From Candidatus Kuenenia stuttgartensis (GTDB lineage Bacteria; Planctomycetota; Planctomycetia; Pirellulales; UBA1268): 43,396 nt of DNA. Shown here one piece after another: positions 36,495-43,396 of the stretch (positions are counted from its first letter, which is position 1; each line of letters opens with the position of its first letter). A program made the translations under genes and the position numbers. The notes beneath the pieces were generated by a model, which searched no databases, was not told where the DNA came from, and saw only the letters and a list, made by a program, of their open reading frames with translations. The stretch covers positions 1 through 43,396 of the forward strand of contig CAMCYH010000014.1 in the NCBI GenBank assembly GCA_945883745.1, read 5' to 3'.

Positions 36495-36827
36495 GAAACC
36501 TCCTCGGTCGGCGATTCAGCGAGAAGGCCCTGGCGTTTCCGGAAGGGAAACGCCAGCCACGTTCTTGCGTCTCTGAAGTGTATCGGCGGCGCTCGCTGGC
36601 AGGCAAGAAGACCGGCCGTGGTCTGCTCCACCCCCTGCCGTTCGGTTGAGAGGATCGATTCGAGCGTCGGTGGGCGTTTTTCCGGGTGCCAGCCTGCCGA
36701 CGCGGCCCGTCGCGCACTGGAAAAGACTGCCATCCAGGGTGGGGAGCAGCTTTGGTGACGCAACAAATCGGGAAAAGGGCCGATACTATTCCATGAGTCA
36801 GTAATAAAACCAGCAACGAGGAATGCC
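36495..36827. promoter_or_regulatory. Divergent regulatory region between PAAR and effector genes, with perfect 11-bp inverted repeat
   Basis: This 333-bp gap separates the leftward PAAR operon from the rightward effector gene. A perfect inverted repeat lies at 36530-36556 (arms CTGGCGTTTCC and GGAAACGCCAG, loop GGAAG). It could be an operator or a leader hairpin in the PAAR transcript. No convincing coding frame is seen. TACTAT at 36784-36789 is a possible -10 box for the effector gene, without a matching -35. Confidence 0.45.
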
Positions 36828-38000
36828 ATGCCACGCGAAGTCCAGTTCTGCACCGAACAGTTTTCTGGAGTCAGTCGGCTTGCGAACACGTTTGGGCTGG
36901 GGCATGCGGGCCTCCATTGCGACCGCGGCGCGGCTCCTTTCTACGTCACCTGGGACGGCACCGCCCGGGGCGCCGACTGGAACACCTCCCAGCGGGGGGC
37001 GGCGAAGGTGACGCCGTTCGTGAAGATGCCGGCCCACGCGCGGGTGGGCTTCAGCGAACTGATCAACCGTCAGACCAACACCACCAGTGCGAATCCCATG
37101 GGCTGGGATCAGGCCCGCGCCCTAACGGCCGACGAGGATTTCGCGCTCCCCACCCGCGGCGTGTCGAAGCGATTCGATATCCCGGTGAAGGCCGCTGGCG
37201 GGGTGGCCTTCGACGGCGCTGATAACCTCTTCGGGATCGACGTGGAGGCCATCTGGACCTGGTGGTTCGAGATCCTCAACCTCGACCCCGAGGATCCGCG
37301 CCGCACGTACCGCAAGTGCGCCACCATGCGTGCCGGCCCAACCAACTGCTGCGGCATGGTCGGCCGGGCGCTCCAGATCGGAGGGCTCGATGTCTATGCA
37401 CCGCCCCCGAGCAACCTCTTCTACCAGGGGACTGCGACGCTGATTCACTGGGTGCAAAAGGCCGCCGCGCGGATCAATGAACTCAACCGCCAGCGAGCCA
37501 TCCTGCTGGGCAGCCCCGAGTTCAACCAGGCCCCAAACTGGACGTTCGGAGACGCCGAGCCCGACTTCAACTACCACTCCGAGCTCCCCGACGTCAACGA
37601 GTGGAAGCGGCGGAGCGCCGTGAAGGCGGGCCTGAAGACGGGATTCGCCCGCCGCCACGAGCAGATCGCTGAGATCGATCGCCTGCTACCGCTCTATCAC
37701 GCCGCCCGGCAAAGTGCCAAGCGGCAGGCCACCGCGAACGGCCTGACAGCGCTCGACCAACCGCTGCCGGACACCGGCTGGATGAACTACATGACGCTCA
37801 TCCATCACCAGTGCTACGACCACCTGGCATCCAAGCCCACCAGCGATCGGCGAGTTCCCGTGCTGGCGCTCGTGAAGGTGATCTATCACGCTCTTAGCGG
37901 CCACAAGACCTACATGGAGTCGGTCAGCGCCGGCACTCTTGGCATGCAGCCGAACCTGCCCGCGTTTTTCTCGGCCCGGGTTGGTGAGAAGTTTGCCTGA
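36828..38000 (+). CDS. Candidate T6SS effector with permuted papain-like (NlpC/P60-type) motifs
   Basis: The 390-residue protein has no signal peptide or membrane helix. Two short segments stand out: LGHAGLHCDRGAAPFYVTW with His26, and AGPTNCCGMVGRALQIGG with Asn173-Cys174-Cys175. The order His first, then N-C-x-x-(V/A)-x-x-A-L, is that of permuted papain-like amidases, several of which are T6SS or toxin effectors that cleave peptidoglycan or other amide bonds. The C-terminal half is helical and unrecognised. It lies divergent from the PAAR operon at the end of the T6SS locus, fitting a cargo role. ATG at 36828 has ACGAGGA 5-6 nt upstream. No immunity gene is obvious next to it. The family call is inference from two motifs; it could instead be a non-enzymatic protein. 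Confidence 0.6.
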   Translation: MPREVQFCTEQFSGVSRLANTFGLGHAGLHCDRGAAPFYVTWDGTARGADWNTSQRGAAKVTPFVKMPAHARVGFSELINRQTNTTSANPMGWDQARALTADEDFALPTRGVSKRFDIPVKAAGGVAFDGADNLFGIDVEAIWTWWFEILNLDPEDPRRTYRKCATMRAGPTNCCGMVGRALQIGGLDVYAPPPSNLFYQGTATLIHWVQKAAARINELNRQRAILLGSPEFNQAPNWTFGDAEPDFNYHSELPDVNEWKRRSAVKAGLKTGFARRHEQIAEIDRLLPLYHAARQSAKRQATANGLTALDQPLPDTGWMNYMTLIHHQCYDHLASKPTSDRRVPVLALVKVIYHALSGHKTYMESVSAGTLGMQPNLPAFFSARVGEKFA

Positions 38001-38213
38001 CAGCGTGTGCCCGGCGGATCGAACCCGAGAGGCATCGATGACCGCGCATGGCGACAAAGGCCGACTCGCAGGTGTGCCTCACGAAGGTCATTCTCCGTGC
38101 ACGTGAGCACCACAACGACCGCACCGAGTTTTGCTTCTTCAAGCAGCCGATCCACGCCGGTCGTGTGGCCTCTCGGAGAGGCTACTCGTTCCCGATATGG
38201 TATCCTCCACACA

Positions 38214-39167
38214 ATGAATATCGTCATTCTCGATGGCTATACCGCCAACCCTGGTGATCTGAGTTGGGCCGCGATCGAAGCGCTGGGTCCGTGCACGATT
38301 TTTGATCGCACTGCTGATGCCGAAATCGTCTCCCGTGTGGCGGATGCAGAGATCGTGCTCACCAACAAGACGGTGCTTTCGGCCGACACGATCGCCTGCC
38401 TGCCGGAGGTCAAAATGATCGGCGTGCTGGCGACGGGCGTGAATGTCGTGGATGTCGCGGCGGCAAAGGCACGCGGCATCATCGTCTGTAACGTGCCGGC
38501 CTACAGCACGCCGGGGGTGGCCCAGGCGGTGTTTGCGTTGCTCCTTGAGCTCACCAACCGCACCGGCCACCACGACCGCACCGTGCACGAGGGCCGCTGG
38601 GCCGCTTGTGAGGATTTCTGCTACTGGGATGGCGACCTCGTGGACCTCGCCGGCCTCACGCTCGGCATCGTCGGCTACGGTCAGATCGGGGCTGCAGTGG
38701 CTCGCGTGGGCCGAGCCTTCGACATGCAGATTCTCGCCAACCGCCGGCGTGCCACAGGCGCGATCGAGGGAGGCGGCGACTACGTCGATCTCGACCGGCT
38801 GTTTCGTGAGAGCGACGTGGTGAGCCTGCACTGCCCGCTCACGCCGGAAACGAAGGAGTTGGTCAACGCTGCTCGCATTGAGCAGATGAAGCCGACGGCC
38901 TACCTCATCAACACGGCGCGGGGCGGGCTTGTGAACGAGGCCGACCTGGCCGCCGCCCTCAACGCCGGGCGAATTGCCGGCGCGGGGCTCGATGTGCTCT
39001 CCGTGGAGCCACCGTCAGCCACGAATCCGCTGCTTGCAGCAAAGAGCTGCGTGATCACGCCCCACATCGCGTGGGCGACCCGCGCCGCCCGCCGCCGGCT
39101 GCTGGCCATTACGGCCGCCAACATCGTCGCCTTCCTCGCCGGCAGTCCGCAAAACGTCGTGGGCTGA
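38214..39167 (+). CDS. D-2-hydroxyacid dehydrogenase, glycerate/hydroxypyruvate type
   Basis: The enzyme would interconvert D-glycerate or a related D-2-hydroxyacid and its 2-oxoacid with NAD(P). The 317-residue product has the dinucleotide motif GIVGYGQIG (about 150-158), ATGVNVVDVAAAKARGI typical of the family, the catalytic Arg in NTARGGLVNEADL (about 236), the Glu in LDVLSVEPP (about 264) and catalytic His284 in TPHIAWAT. The PHIAWAT end and EPP motif point to glycerate dehydrogenases. The ATG at 38214 is chosen because MNIVILDGYTANPGD is the normal N-terminus, although the frame is open back to 38007. A short palindrome (38168-38182) and an AT-rich GATATGGTAT lie just upstream. Confidence 0.92.
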   Translation: MNIVILDGYTANPGDLSWAAIEALGPCTIFDRTADAEIVSRVADAEIVLTNKTVLSADTIACLPEVKMIGVLATGVNVVDVAAAKARGIIVCNVPAYSTPGVAQAVFALLLELTNRTGHHDRTVHEGRWAACEDFCYWDGDLVDLAGLTLGIVGYGQIGAAVARVGRAFDMQILANRRRATGAIEGGGDYVDLDRLFRESDVVSLHCPLTPETKELVNAARIEQMKPTAYLINTARGGLVNEADLAAALNAGRIAGAGLDVLSVEPPSATNPLLAAKSCVITPHIAWATRAARRRLLAITAANIVAFLAGSPQNVVG

Positions 39168-39173
39168 TCGGTC

Positions 39174-39188
39174 GCAGGCCTAGCCTGC
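39174..39188. terminator. Short palindrome between convergent genes
   Basis: GCAGGC-CTA-GCCTGC forms a 6-bp stem exactly between the dehydrogenase stop and the stop of the convergent nuclease-like gene. It could serve both strands as a weak terminator, but there is no U-tract on either side. Confidence 0.3.
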
Positions 39189-39838
39189 TACGCCGCGTTG
39201 TCGGCTTTGGGGATCATCACGCCCCTGGTAAACACCATGGCGGCACCAGCCTTCACGATCAGCTCGCGGGCCTTGCGATCCGCCTCGTAGCCAAAAAAGA
39301 GCGGCCGCATGTCTTCCTCAGGGTGGGCGGCCTTGGCCTTCTCGACGACCCGCAGAAACCGCTGGACTTCGACCGGGTTCACGCGGGCTTTGGTTTCGCA
39401 GAGCACCATGACGGGCTTTCCCGAGATTGTGCCACGGACCACGACATCGAATTCTCGATGCTGGCCAAACTCGACAATTTTTTCAGGGCCGGCCGATGCG
39501 ATCTGCATCGCCCAGTGCTTCTCGAGGATCTCGGGCACAAGGTCGCAGGCAAAGTCTTCCAGGCTGCCGCCGAGCGCGTTGGAAAGCCCGCCGACCTGCT
39601 TGGCAAGATCGGCAACGGCCCAGTCGGTGCGCTTCTGGGCCTCAGCCAATTCTGCGAGTTCCTTGGCCGTCTGCCGTTGCGCTTCGGCCAGTTCTTTGAC
39701 AACGCCGGTCAACTCATTGAGCTCGGCCTTGGTGACAAGCTCGTCGTGGGACTCGACGAACACCCGAGCCAGCAGGTCGGCCTGCGGCTCCGGAAACTGC
39801 TGCAAGAGTCGATTGCGAATCTGCGGGATCGTGGCCAT
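39188..39838 (-). CDS. Coiled-coil protein with PD-(D/E)XK nuclease-like core
   Basis: The 216-residue protein has a coiled coil at about 36-85 (heptads of Ala/Glu/Leu, LAEAQRQTAKELAELAEAQ) followed by a compact alpha/beta domain with EFDVVV (Asp131) and VLCETK (Glu148, Lys150), the Asp...Glu-x-Lys arrangement of the PD-(D/E)XK superfamily; Glu94 in SLEDFACDL may be the upstream acidic residue. Similar short coiled-coil plus ExK proteins are widespread in cyanobacteria and planctomycetes with unknown biological role. GAGGAGG lies 6 nt before the ATG and a near-consensus promoter about 28 nt further. Nuclease activity is inferred, not shown. Confidence 0.8.
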   Translation of the reverse strand: MATIPQIRNRLLQQFPEPQADLLARVFVESHDELVTKAELNELTGVVKELAEAQRQTAKELAELAEAQKRTDWAVADLAKQVGGLSNALGGSLEDFACDLVPEILEKHWAMQIASAGPEKIVEFGQHREFDVVVRGTISGKPVMVLCETKARVNPVEVQRFLRVVEKAKAAHPEEDMRPLFFGYEADRKARELIVKAGAAMVFTRGVMIPKADNAA

Positions 39839-39866
39839 CAGAAGCCTCCTCGCGGGCAGTGAATCG

Positions 39867-39894
39867 AGTATACGGATGTATGCCTACATGTCAA
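39867..39894 (-). promoter_or_regulatory. Near-consensus sigma70 promoter with overlapping inverted repeat
   Basis: On the minus strand TTGACA (39894-39889) and TATACT (39872-39867) are separated by 16 bp. The -35 is perfect and the -10 matches five of six bases. The spacer contains the inverted repeat ATGTA-N4-TACAT (39876-39889), a possible operator. Transcription should begin near 39860, giving a leader of about 22 nt with a strong ribosome site. It drives the nuclease-like gene. Confidence 0.75.
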
Positions 39895-40046
39895 GCGGAT
39901 GCATCCCTTGTTTTGCCAACTGTCTGTGGTGCGGCGGCCCCGGCACTGTCCCGCCGGCTGGCGCCTGGCGGCTGCGTGTGGGAAAGGAACACCGGTTCGG
40001 CCAACTTGGTGTGGTTTCCCGCCCGCGTTCTCGATACTGTCCTGTC

Positions 40047-40898
40047 ATGAGCGGTGCGTTGCTTCCTCGTCGCAAGATGCTTGCTGCGTCGGCAGCGGTG
40101 GTCGGGCTTCCGGTCGCCGCCGGTGTCGATGGCCTGTTGATCACGCCCCGCCGGCTCGATGTCACTCGGCATACGTTTGGCGGGTCGGTCACCGCTGCAT
40201 CCTTCCTGCGGATCGTGCAGGTGAGCGATCTGCATATTCGTGGGTTCGGTGCCGTGGAGGAGCAGGTAATCGACGCGATCGTCGCCGCTCGGCCCGACGT
40301 CATCGTGCACACCGGCGACATGCTCGAGTCGCCCCGGGGCCTCGGGCCGCTGCGGGAGTTTCTCGGGTGTTGTCCCGCGGTGCCCTCGTTTGCGGTTCCT
40401 GGCAACTGGGAATACTCGTCCGGGGTGCCGCTCTCAGAGTTTGGCAGGCTCTGCGACGCTGTCGGCATCGAATGGCTCGTGAACCGGTCGGTCGCGATGT
40501 CGCCTGCGGGCACCGCCCTCCGGATCACCGGCCTCGACGACCTGCGGGGCGGCCGGCCCGACGCGGCGGCTGCTCTTGGAACAGCGGAGCCAGCGCCAAA
40601 TCATCTCGTGCTCGCCCACTGCCCGGCCCTCCGCGATCAGCTCAGTCTGCCGGCGCACCATCCTGCTGATCTCGTGCTCTCCGGTCACACGCATGGCGGG
40701 CAGGTGGCGCCGCTGGGCATGCCCGTCGTGCTGCCGCCGGGGAGCGGTCGGTATGTCGCCGGCTGGTACGGTCGCGAGGGGGGCGATCCGCTGCCACCGC
40801 TGTACGTGTCGCGCGGCATCGGCATGTCGCTGATCCCGGTGCGGCTGGGCGCCGTGCCCGAGGTGGCTGTCTTTGAGTGGACGCTGGCTGGTGAGTGA
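40047..40898 (+). CDS. Exported metallophosphoesterase
   Basis: The 283-residue protein belongs to the calcineurin-like metallophosphoesterases: DLH (Asp61, His63), GD (Asp91), GNWEY (Asn120), LAHCP and GHTHGG (His214, His216) are all in order and supply the two-metal site; the usual GNHE motif reads GNWE. The N-terminus (RRKMLAASAAVVGLPVAAG) looks like a signal, possibly twin-arginine, so the enzyme probably acts outside the cytoplasm or is membrane-anchored. The substrate is unknown. ATG at 40047 is chosen over the much earlier frame opening at 39309, which overlaps the opposite-strand gene. Confidence 0.88.
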   Translation: MSGALLPRRKMLAASAAVVGLPVAAGVDGLLITPRRLDVTRHTFGGSVTAASFLRIVQVSDLHIRGFGAVEEQVIDAIVAARPDVIVHTGDMLESPRGLGPLREFLGCCPAVPSFAVPGNWEYSSGVPLSEFGRLCDAVGIEWLVNRSVAMSPAGTALRITGLDDLRGGRPDAAAALGTAEPAPNHLVLAHCPALRDQLSLPAHHPADLVLSGHTHGGQVAPLGMPVVLPPGSGRYVAGWYGREGGDPLPPLYVSRGIGMSLIPVRLGAVPEVAVFEWTLAGE

Positions 40899-40899
40899 C

Positions 40900-40917
40900 G
40901 TTAGCGATTCCGCCAGC
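40900..40917. repeat. 18-bp near-direct repeat, left copy
   Basis: GTTAGCGATTCCGCCAGC at 40900-40917 matches 17 of 18 bases of the copy at 43162-43179. The right copy contains the last codons and stop of an outer-membrane-barrel gene on the minus strand, so the left copy may be a remnant of a duplicated gene end. The two copies bracket the LEPR-motif gene. Confidence 0.4.
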
Positions 40918-40933
40918 GCGGTCACGGCAACGT

Positions 40934-43117
40934 TCACCCCGGCGGGATGGCCGGGTACTGGGCGGTCGGGGTGATGGTGCCCCGCACACCCAACTGACGC
41001 GCCCGGGCCACGAGAGCGTTGTAGTCGGTCTCGGGGATGATCCGGTCGCGGGTCAGGATGGTACCTGACGTCTTGGTGGGGTCGCTGACGATCGCCCAGC
41101 TGTAGTCCGGGGCGTAGTCCAGGATCCAGTAGTTGCCCGGCTCGTCGGTGGAGGGCGCGCCGGAGGAGCCTACGCTGAGGCGGGTGTTGGCGGCGTTGAC
41201 CGGAACCGCTGACCCGGTGGTTTCCCAAACCGGGCCGTTGGGACCGTAGGTGCCGTAGTTCTCCACCTGGATGGAACCGTCTGGTTGGGGTGTGAAGACC
41301 GACTCAACATTGACCAGCCCGGTGGCTGGCCCCTGCTTCACGCTGCCCTGCTCGTACCAGCGGCCCGCATATTGATTGATATCAACCGTCGGTGGCGCGG
41401 GCAGTACGGTGGCCCCCGCCCCGCCCAGCACGATCGGCTGGTTGGCAACGTAGGTGCCGTCGTTGGGATTGCCGTAAAGTCCGTAGAACGGATTCGTGGG
41501 CCCGCAGCCCGCGTAGAAATCGTTGATCCAGCCGGTGGCGAATGTGATCACGGCGTCGAGGGGGCTGGCATCGTCAAACTGAACCCCCACAAACTGGTCG
41601 GGGTGCTGGGCCGCGAGCAGCTCGGTGGTGTTGCCCCAGTCATTCCCAGCCTGCGGCGGCGAGGCGATCTGGTAGAGCGGGATGCCCAGGGAATCCAGCG
41701 TGGCGAGTGACTCGGCGAACTGGTCCGGGGCCGCGACCCCATCGACCATCACCACCCCCAGCAGGTTCGCGGCGGCGCCGTTGTCGACGGTGCGGGCCGC
41801 CACCTCGGCGGCGAATCCGCCGCCCAGCCGCTGGCCGGTGAGCAGGAACTTCTCGGGGAGCACTCCTTGATAGCCGGCGTTGTTCGCGCTGCTGGAAAGC
41901 GCTGCGCGATCGCCGAGCATCATGTCGGCGACCGCCTGCTGCAGGGCGGCACCGCCCAGAAAGTACCCGGGCTGTGTCAGGATCTCGAACGAACTGATCG
42001 CGGGCGAGACGACGATGCTGTTGGTCTGCCATGCGATCTGGACGGCGAGCGTTGCGAAGGCTGCCGCGTCATTGGTCTCGCCACGCTGGAGCCAAATGAA
42101 ACCGCTGGCCGAGACGTGGCCGTCGGCTTGGGTCGGGAAGTACCAGTCGGCCGACGTCACGAAGCCCTCAGGGCTGACCGGGATGACCAGCGACGAGGAG
42201 CCGGTGTTCACGAAGGATGTCGCTGTCGCTGCCGGCCCGCTTCCCGCGGCATTCGTCGCCGTGACTGTGAACGTGTACGCGGGCATTGTCGCAGAGAGCC
42301 CCGTAAACGGCACGCTTGTGGAGCTCGTTATCGTGGTGGTTGTCGTGGTGCCGTTATTCATCGCGACGGAGTAGCTCGTGGGCGTTCCAGTGGCTGGAGC
42401 ATCCCAGGCGAGAGTCAGTTGGCCCACGCCTGTGGGTGTGACGGCGAGGTTTTGTACGGCCGTCGGGGCGGCGGAGGAGGTGGGCTGGAGCTCTGTCCCA
42501 TCATCCCAGCCGATGATCTCAAAGGCCCTGCGGGCCGCGGCGGTGTCGCCCGCCGCCGGCAGCCATCGCAGTTGATCCCCCTGATGGATCACACGGCCGG
42601 CGAGCAGGCTCATCAGTTCGCGGGGATTGCTGCTGGTGGGCTTGGTGGAGACATCGACCCAGGCGTTTGTGGCGGGGTTCCACTTCTCGACGACTCCATT
42701 GGCCACGCTCGTGACCACGAAGCTCTTCACATCGTTGCCAACGATCTCGCTCTTGCCGAAGACGATTGCGGCTGGCCCCAACATCGACGGGTCCACAGAG
42801 ACGCCATTCGCTAATTCCAGCAGCGGCCGGGAGACGGTGTCGGCCGCCAGAGCGATCCGCGGCTCGAGCGATTCAACCTTCAGATCGCGGGCAGGCCGGC
42901 GGCGGGCCGCCTCACCGGCGTGGTGAGCGACGGCGGTGGAAAGACGTCGGGCGGTAGGAGCCAATGGGGATCTTCCGTTTCTCAGGAGCTTCGCGAAGCA
43001 TTTCCTCAAAGGGTAATTTGTTGAGGTATCGGCCACAATGTTTCGGTCGATGAGCGGCCCGGGAGACGGAAGCGCCCGACTCACGAGCCGCCCATCGGCC
43101 GGAACGTGGCTGAGCAA
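40934..43117 (-). CDS. LEPR-motif surface protein: fibronectin III, inactive hydrolase-like region and C-terminal lipocalin
   Basis: The frame gives up to 727 residues. LKVESLEPRIALAAD (80-93) is the LEPR-type motif found near the N-terminus of many planctomycete exported proteins. The start is uncertain: TTG at 43117 or later GTG/TTG codons; no ATG precedes the motif. About 215-315 form a fibronectin type III domain (AVQNLAVTPTGVGQLTLAW, YTFTVTATNAAGSG). About 320-560 resemble an alpha/beta hydrolase, but the nucleophile elbow reads TGQRLGGGFA, with Arg instead of Ser, so it is probably inactive. Residues 576-727 form a bacterial lipocalin (QYAGRWYEQG, ENYGTYGPNG, YWILDYAPDYSWAIVSDPT), a ligand-binding fold. 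A lipid- or small-molecule-binding cell-surface role is inferred. Confidence 0.82.
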   Translation of the reverse strand: MLSHVPADGRLVSRALPSPGPLIDRNIVADTSTNYPLRKCFAKLLRNGRSPLAPTARRLSTAVAHHAGEAARRRPARDLKVESLEPRIALAADTVSRPLLELANGVSVDPSMLGPAAIVFGKSEIVGNDVKSFVVTSVANGVVEKWNPATNAWVDVSTKPTSSNPRELMSLLAGRVIHQGDQLRWLPAAGDTAAARRAFEIIGWDDGTELQPTSSAAPTAVQNLAVTPTGVGQLTLAWDAPATGTPTSYSVAMNNGTTTTTTITSSTSVPFTGLSATMPAYTFTVTATNAAGSGPAATATSFVNTGSSSLVIPVSPEGFVTSADWYFPTQADGHVSASGFIWLQRGETNDAAAFATLAVQIAWQTNSIVVSPAISSFEILTQPGYFLGGAALQQAVADMMLGDRAALSSSANNAGYQGVLPEKFLLTGQRLGGGFAAEVAARTVDNGAAANLLGVVMVDGVAAPDQFAESLATLDSLGIPLYQIASPPQAGNDWGNTTELLAAQHPDQFVGVQFDDASPLDAVITFATGWINDFYAGCGPTNPFYGLYGNPNDGTYVANQPIVLGGAGATVLPAPPTVDINQYAGRWYEQGSVKQGPATGLVNVESVFTPQPDGSIQVENYGTYGPNGPVWETTGSAVPVNAANTRLSVGSSGAPSTDEPGNYWILDYAPDYSWAIVSDPTKTSGTILTRDRIIPETDYNALVARARQLGVRGTITPTAQYPAIPPG

Positions 43118-43161
43118 GGGCTCTTGGCCGGTCTATCCTTTGGACGCTGCCCGCGAGCGAG

Positions 43162-43179
43162 GTTAACGATTCCGCCAGC
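43162..43179. repeat. 18-bp near-direct repeat, right copy
   Basis: GTTAACGATTCCGCCAGC, one mismatch from the copy at 40900-40917. It covers the stop and last codons of the minus-strand barrel gene. Confidence 0.4.
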
Positions 43180-43396
43180 TGCGAAACGGCTCGTAGATCC
43201 GCAGTGTCAGCAGCAGTTCGCTGGCGGCAAAGTTGGTGGGGTAATCGAACGGCACACCGATAAAATCCGCCGTGGCTGTCGACTCATCGATCGCAAAGAA
43301 GCGATAGCCGAGGTCGAGCGTGGCCCGCTGCGAAATCTCGTAGAAGATGCCGCCGCCGGCCTGCCAGGCGAAGTTCGATACGCGGTCGTTGGCTGA
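43163..43396 (-). CDS. Outer-membrane beta-barrel protein, C-terminal fragment (5' end outside window)
   Basis: Reading from the right edge to the stop at 43163, 77 residues are visible. They alternate hydrophobic and polar residues as in amphipathic beta strands: SNFAWQAGGGIFYEIS, RATLDLGYRFFAI, and the closing NFAASELLLTLRIYEPF. This pattern (A-W-Q-A-G-G-G, L-D-L-G-Y-R) is typical of small 8-stranded outer-membrane barrels of the OmpA/opacity type. The N-terminus and signal peptide lie beyond the window. Confidence 0.8.
   Translation of the reverse strand, partial: SANDRVSNFAWQAGGGIFYEISQRATLDLGYRFFAIDESTATADFIGVPFDYPTNFAASELLLTLRIYEPFRSWRNR

Noticed and set aside
37910..38227. Possible small minus-strand immunity gene beside the effector
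   Set aside because: It overlaps the effector 3' end by 91 bp, has no ribosome site or recognised family, and looks like a shadow; kept only as a remote possibility.
1..43396. CRISPR array, tRNA, rRNA, insertion sequence
   Set aside because: No regularly spaced repeats, tRNA-like cloverleaf, rRNA segments or transposase genes were seen by eye; a dedicated scan was not possible.

Overview
The window looks like a stretch of a GC-rich planctomycete chromosome. The clearest sign is the gene at 40934-43117, whose exported product carries the LEPR sorting-type motif near its N-terminus, as many planctomycete surface proteins do. Very large, single-spanning membrane proteins, weak or absent Shine-Dalgarno sites before many genes and frequent 4-base stop/start overlaps fit that picture. 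This assignment is inference; no rRNA or other marker gene is present.

Most of the window (about 1-38000) is one type VI secretion (T6SS) locus. Rightward, from 12238, it encodes TssK, TssL, a very short TssM, a FliA-like sigma factor, TssA, the sheath proteins TssB and TssC, a second TssC-like protein, TagJ, then TssE, TssF, TssG, the ClpV/TssH unfoldase, two different Hcp proteins, VgrG and a small T6SS-linked protein. A leftward pair encodes a PAAR spike tip and a zinc-ribbon methyltransferase. A separate rightward gene at 36828 encodes a likely cargo effector with a permuted papain-like (NlpC/P60-type) His...Cys arrangement. A second, unrelated methyltransferase gene sits on the opposite strand inside the core operon (22722-24350).

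Divergent from tssK, a three-gene leftward operon (11998 down past position 1) encodes two giant single-spanning membrane proteins (1673 residues, and at least 1688 residues) with a 559-residue cysteine-rich HEAT-like protein between them. Both giants have a short cytoplasmic N-terminus, one transmembrane helix, then a caspase-fold-like domain that has lost the catalytic His (and in one case also Cys), then very long extracytoplasmic regions. One ends in a carboxypeptidase-regulatory-like beta domain; the other has a von Willebrand A domain with a complete MIDAS motif. The TssM here stops right after its third transmembrane helix and therefore has no periplasmic arm, and no TssJ lipoprotein is seen. 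The working hypothesis is a T6SS subtype in which the giant proteins replace the usual TssM-TssJ envelope conduit.

The right end (38214-43396) is ordinary or accessory chromosome: a D-2-hydroxyacid (glycerate-type) dehydrogenase, a coiled-coil protein with a PD-(D/E)XK nuclease-like core and a near-consensus promoter, an exported metallophosphoesterase, the LEPR-motif fusion protein (fibronectin III, inactive hydrolase-like region, lipocalin) and the 3' end of an outer-membrane beta-barrel gene. I saw no rRNA or tRNA genes, CRISPR arrays or insertion sequences.
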